A DNA stretch of 7,314 nucleotides from Pseudomonadota bacterium (GTDB taxonomy: Bacteria; Pseudomonadota; Alphaproteobacteria; Micropepsales; Micropepsaceae). A model generated the notes under the pieces. It was not told the origin of the DNA. It was given only the letters and a program-made list of their open reading frames with translations, and ran no database searches. Position numbers and translations under genes: made by a program. Of the stretch, positions 5,640 through 7,314 are shown in pieces; the first letter of the stretch is position 1; every line of letters begins with the position of its first letter. The stretch lies in NCBI GenBank assembly GCA_023427355.1, contig JAEZBK010000197.1, positions 1-7,314 of the forward strand. The letters are read 5' to 3'.

Positions 5640-6845
5640 CGCCGCCGCCGGCGCGGGCTTTGCCGTCGCCGCGGCGAGCACCGTCACCCGCTTGATGATA
5701 ATGGGCTTGGCCGGCGCCGACGCGCCGAACGGGCCATAGCCGCCCCCCACCGCCGCATCGTTGATCGCCTGGACCACGGCGCGGCTTGCTTCCGTCACCT
5801 CGCCGAACACGGCAAACCCGCTGCGCGCATCGCCGGCCTTCTGGTCCAGCCCGGTGTTGTCGCGCATGTTGATGTAGAAGTCGGGGCCGGCGCTGGTGGG
5901 CGCATCGCCGCGCGGCAGCGCCACGGCGAATTTCAGGTTCTTCAACCCATTGCCCGCTTCCAGCCGGATCGGGCGCGGCACCCAGCCCTTGCCTTTTCCG
6001 TCGGCGCTCCAGCTTCCCATCTGGATGACGAAATCCTTTTCCACGCGATAGATCGCGCTGCCGTCATAATGCCCGGCCCGCGCCATGCGCGTGATATGCG
6101 CTACGCTTTCGGGCGCGCGCACCGCGTCCATCTGCACCACGATATTGCCCAGCGAGGTGGCGATCTGAAGCTGCGGGCCCGTCATGGAAGGATTGCTGGG
6201 CGGCGGAGGCGGCGGCGGGTCGCCCACCACCGAGACGCGGCGGATCACGATGGGCGTGGCGGGCGCCGAGCCCGCGAACGGGCCATAGCCGCCGCCCACC
6301 GGCGTTTCGTTGATGGCCTGGACCACGGCGCGGCTGCCCTCGGTGACCTCGCCGAACACGGCAAAGCCCGTGGTGTTGGCGGTATCGCCCGGCTTCTGGT
6401 CCAGCCCCGTATTGTCGCGCAGGTTGATGTAGAAGTCCGGCCCCGCGCCATTGGGATCGGTCCCGCGCGGCAGCGCCACGGCGAATTTCAGGTTTTTCAG
6501 CCCGTTGTTGGCTTCCAGCGGCACCGGCTCGGCATGCCAGCCGCGGCCCTTGCCGTCCGCGCCCCAGCTTCCCATCTGCGCGACGAAATCCTTCTCGACG
6601 CGATACAGGCTGGTGCCGTCATAGAAGCCAGCGCGCGCCAGCTTCAGGATATGGGCCACGCTGCGCGGCGCGCGCACGTCATCCAGCTGCAGCACGATAT
6701 CGCCCAGGCTGGTCTGGATCAGCAATTGCGGTCCGGTCATGGGCGGATTGACGGCGGCCGCGGGCGCATCGGCGGGCGGCGTCTGGGCCTGGGCTCCAAA
6801 GGCCGCCATGGCGAGCAGGGCGGCGGCAAAGGCGATGATGCGCAT
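5634..6845 (-). CDS. Secreted tandem peptidyl-prolyl cis-trans isomerase with two cyclophilin-type domains
   Basis: The 403-residue product should catalyse cis-trans isomerisation of Xaa-Pro bonds and help fold envelope proteins. A Sec signal peptide covers residues 1-20, with likely cleavage after AQA at 18-20, so it acts in the periplasm. Two cyclophilin domains follow, about 36-206 and 221-391, joined by a linker with seven prolines (210-216). Each shows the motif YRVEKDFVxQMGSW (Arg82/Gln90 and Arg267/Gln275), AGPDFYIN, and GFAVFGEVTE. The catalytic Arg and Gln are kept, but the usual FHR has become LYR or IYR, and QGGD has become QMGS. The C-terminus is an Ala/Pro/Lys tail. The start is ATG 6845, preceded by GGGAGG at 6860-6855; longer in-frame starts run into the upstream terminator. 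Most bacterial secreted cyclophilins have one domain of about 170-200 residues, so this is an internal duplication. The stop is TAA, 9 bases from the convergent ptsN stop. Confidence 0.88.
   Translation of the reverse strand: MRIIAFAAALLAMAAFGAQAQTPPADAPAAAVNPPMTGPQLLIQTSLGDIVLQLDDVRAPRSVAHILKLARAGFYDGTSLYRVEKDFVAQMGSWGADGKGRGWHAEPVPLEANNGLKNLKFAVALPRGTDPNGAGPDFYINLRDNTGLDQKPGDTANTTGFAVFGEVTEGSRAVVQAINETPVGGGYGPFAGSAPATPIVIRRVSVVGDPPPPPPPSNPSMTGPQLQIATSLGNIVVQMDAVRAPESVAHITRMARAGHYDGSAIYRVEKDFVIQMGSWSADGKGKGWVPRPIRLEAGNGLKNLKFAVALPRGDAPTSAGPDFYINMRDNTGLDQKAGDARSGFAVFGEVTEASRAVVQAINDAAVGGGYGPFGASAPAKPIIIKRVTVLAAATAKPAPAAAK
5673..6740 (-). repeat. Two tandem copies of a cyclophilin-domain coding unit
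   Basis: Copy 1 is about 6740-6228 and copy 2 about 6185-5673 (minus strand, about 513 bases each). Both open with the codons for MTGPQL and end with a VGGGYGPF-containing segment followed by a short Val/Ile/Arg-rich strand. The copies are clearly related at DNA level, including an exact 32-base match (5908-5939 and 6463-6494). Boundaries are approximate. Confidence 0.85.
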
Positions 6846-6854
6846 GATGATGAT

Positions 6855-6860
6855 CCTCCC
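6855..6860 (-). promoter_or_regulatory. Ribosome binding site fixing the cyclophilin gene start
   Basis: GGGAGG on the minus strand lies 9 bases before ATG 6845, directly ahead of the signal peptide. This decides against longer in-frame starts up to 6950, which would translate through the terminator stem. A TATTCT at 6873-6868 could serve as a -10 for this gene, but no good -35 is seen. Confidence 0.75.
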
Positions 6861-6884
6861 GCGCGGCAGAATAGCCGGAAATGC

Positions 6885-6916
6885 AAAAGCCGGAAGACTT
6901 TCGTCTCCCGGCTCTT
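6885..6916 (-). terminator. Strong intrinsic terminator after the DUF1150-type gene
   Basis: On the minus strand, AGCCGGGAGAC (6913-6903) pairs with GTCTTCCGGCT (6898-6888) around a GAAA tetraloop. One position is a G-U pair. Three further pairs, AAG with TTT (6916-6914 with 6887-6885), extend the stem to 14. The T-run TTTT (6888-6885) forms the 3' end, followed by GCATTT. The mismatch on the plus strand becomes G-U only on the minus strand, and the run of T is on the minus side, so it works for minus-strand transcripts. It starts about 24 bases after the stop at 6940 and separates that gene from the cyclophilin gene. Confidence 0.9.
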
Positions 6917-6939
6917 CGCATCTGCGCATGGCCAAAAGG

Positions 6940-7182
6940 CTAATGCACACTCACGGGCGTCAATTCGTTCTGAACCGCAGCGCCATAGGCCGTATCATAG
7001 GCGTCGGTATAGCCCAGCACCTGTCCATCAAAGGCATGCAGGACGTAAAGCTTCATGCCCGCAGGGAGCTGGATATTCTCCGGCAACAGGCCAAGGCGGT
7101 GCGCCTCCTCGCTGTCCGTGGGCTTGATATAGGCGATACGGGCCTTTTCCAGCTCCGCACCCAGTTCACGTTCGGTCATCAT
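6940..7182 (-). CDS. DUF1150-type small protein
   Basis: The 80-residue product (79 from the second ATG at 7179) has the look of the alphaproteobacterial DUF1150 family. It has an acidic/Ala start, an AYIKPTDSEEAHRLG segment, then LPAGMKLYVLHAFDGQVLGYTD and a terminal NELTPVSVH. The family's usual end is similar (xLxPVSVH or close variants). There is no signal peptide or membrane segment, so it is probably cytoplasmic. Its function is unknown. In many alphaproteobacteria the gene follows a small heat-shock protein gene (Hsp20), which hints at a stress role, but the 44 residues visible upstream here do not look like the end of an Hsp20. The start overlaps the end of the upstream frame (ATGA) and follows GGAGG by 5 bases. 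The gene ends with TAG and a strong terminator. The family assignment is from memory of the tail pattern. Confidence 0.75.
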   Translation of the reverse strand: MMTERELGAELEKARIAYIKPTDSEEAHRLGLLPENIQLPAGMKLYVLHAFDGQVLGYTDAYDTAYGAAVQNELTPVSVH

Positions 7183-7313
7183 GCATGCCTCCAGTCCTGG
7201 CGCTTGATCGTCCTCTCACCCTTTGCCAACGCGGCAACGGAACTTTCGATGCCACCAATGTGCTGGAGAGGGCCCTTCAGGACGCCAAAAAACGCCGACA
7301 GAACAAAGATGGG
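7179..7313 (-). CDS. Possible C-terminal end of an unidentified gene (5' part outside window)
   Basis: A minus-strand frame is open from the window edge for 44 codons to TGA 7181-7179, overlapping the next gene's ATG by ATGA. It begins PIFVLSAFFGVLKGPLQHIG and ends with a basic stretch and QDWRHA. The first 12 residues are hydrophobic and could be part of a membrane helix. No ATG is present, and the only alternative start, an internal TTG, would leave about 16 residues. GC at third codon positions is about two-thirds, lower than the surrounding genes, and an open frame of this length is not rare by chance. I do not recognise a family. The stretch may instead be an untranslated leader. Confidence 0.3.
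   Translation of the reverse strand, partial: PIFVLSAFFGVLKGPLQHIGGIESSVAALAKGERTIKRQDWRHA
7188..7192 (-). promoter_or_regulatory. Ribosome binding site of the DUF1150-type gene
   Basis: GGAGG on the minus strand lies 5 bases before ATG 7182 and 8 before ATG 7179. Both are reasonable, so the true start could be either. The site is part of CTGGAG (7194-7189), which has a perfect complement, CTCCAG, at 7268-7263 in the same strand. Confidence 0.7.
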
Positions 7314-7314
7314 G

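Noticed and set aside
6195..6220. GGC/GGA-rich tract as a simple-sequence repeat or phase-variable site
   Set aside because: It encodes the seven-proline linker between the two cyclophilin domains and keeps the frame; it is not a uniform enough repeat to suggest slippage.
6069..7127. Plus-strand open frame of 352 codons over the cyclophilin and DUF1150 genes
   Set aside because: It runs antisense through two supported genes and a strong terminator, and its product is Arg/His/Gly-rich without motifs.

Overview
The window is a GC-rich, densely packed stretch of a Gram-negative, LPS-making bacterial chromosome, almost certainly from an alphaproteobacterium. The reasons are the gene order rnd - kdsD - lptC - lptA - lptB - rpoN - ptsN, the single-domain style end of RNase D, and a small gene ending in the PVSVH tail of the DUF1150 family. 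I cannot fix the order or genus from the sequence. No mobile element, tRNA, rRNA or CRISPR array is visible, and no stretch without a gene exceeds about 175 bases.

Region 1 (1-5624, plus strand). The end of RNase D is followed by a small hairpin and a 154-base gap. Then comes a tight envelope operon. kdsD makes arabinose 5-phosphate for Kdo. lptC and lptA encode the periplasmic bridge that carries LPS, and lptB encodes the ATPase that drives LPS extraction. rpoN (sigma-54) follows after only 2 bases. Joints are TGATG (kdsD/lptC), ATGA (lptC/lptA), a 29-base gap (lptA/lptB) and a 2-base gap (lptB/rpoN), so the genes are probably co-transcribed and partly translationally coupled. A 174-base gap with a promoter-like TTGACA-N17-TAAGAA and hairpins then leads to ptsN (EIIA-Ntr). 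The hpf/raiA gene that often sits between rpoN and ptsN is absent here.

Region 2 (5634-7314, minus strand), convergent with ptsN. It holds a secreted protein made of two tandem cyclophilin-type peptidyl-prolyl isomerase domains, a strong intrinsic terminator with a GAAA loop, a DUF1150-type small protein, and possibly the end of another reading frame at the window edge.

The most striking observation is in lptB. The reading frame is intact and conserved from end to end, except that the invariant Walker A lysine codon is TAG at 2866-2868. At least four genes here, including lptB itself, use TAG as a normal stop, so general amber reassignment is unlikely. A sequencing or assembly error, or a true null mutation in a normally essential gene, are the main explanations. 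I see no wholly new system; the other leads are the duplicated cyclophilin, a hairpin over the rpoN ribosome-binding region, and an ordered set of inverted repeats before the DUF1150 gene.
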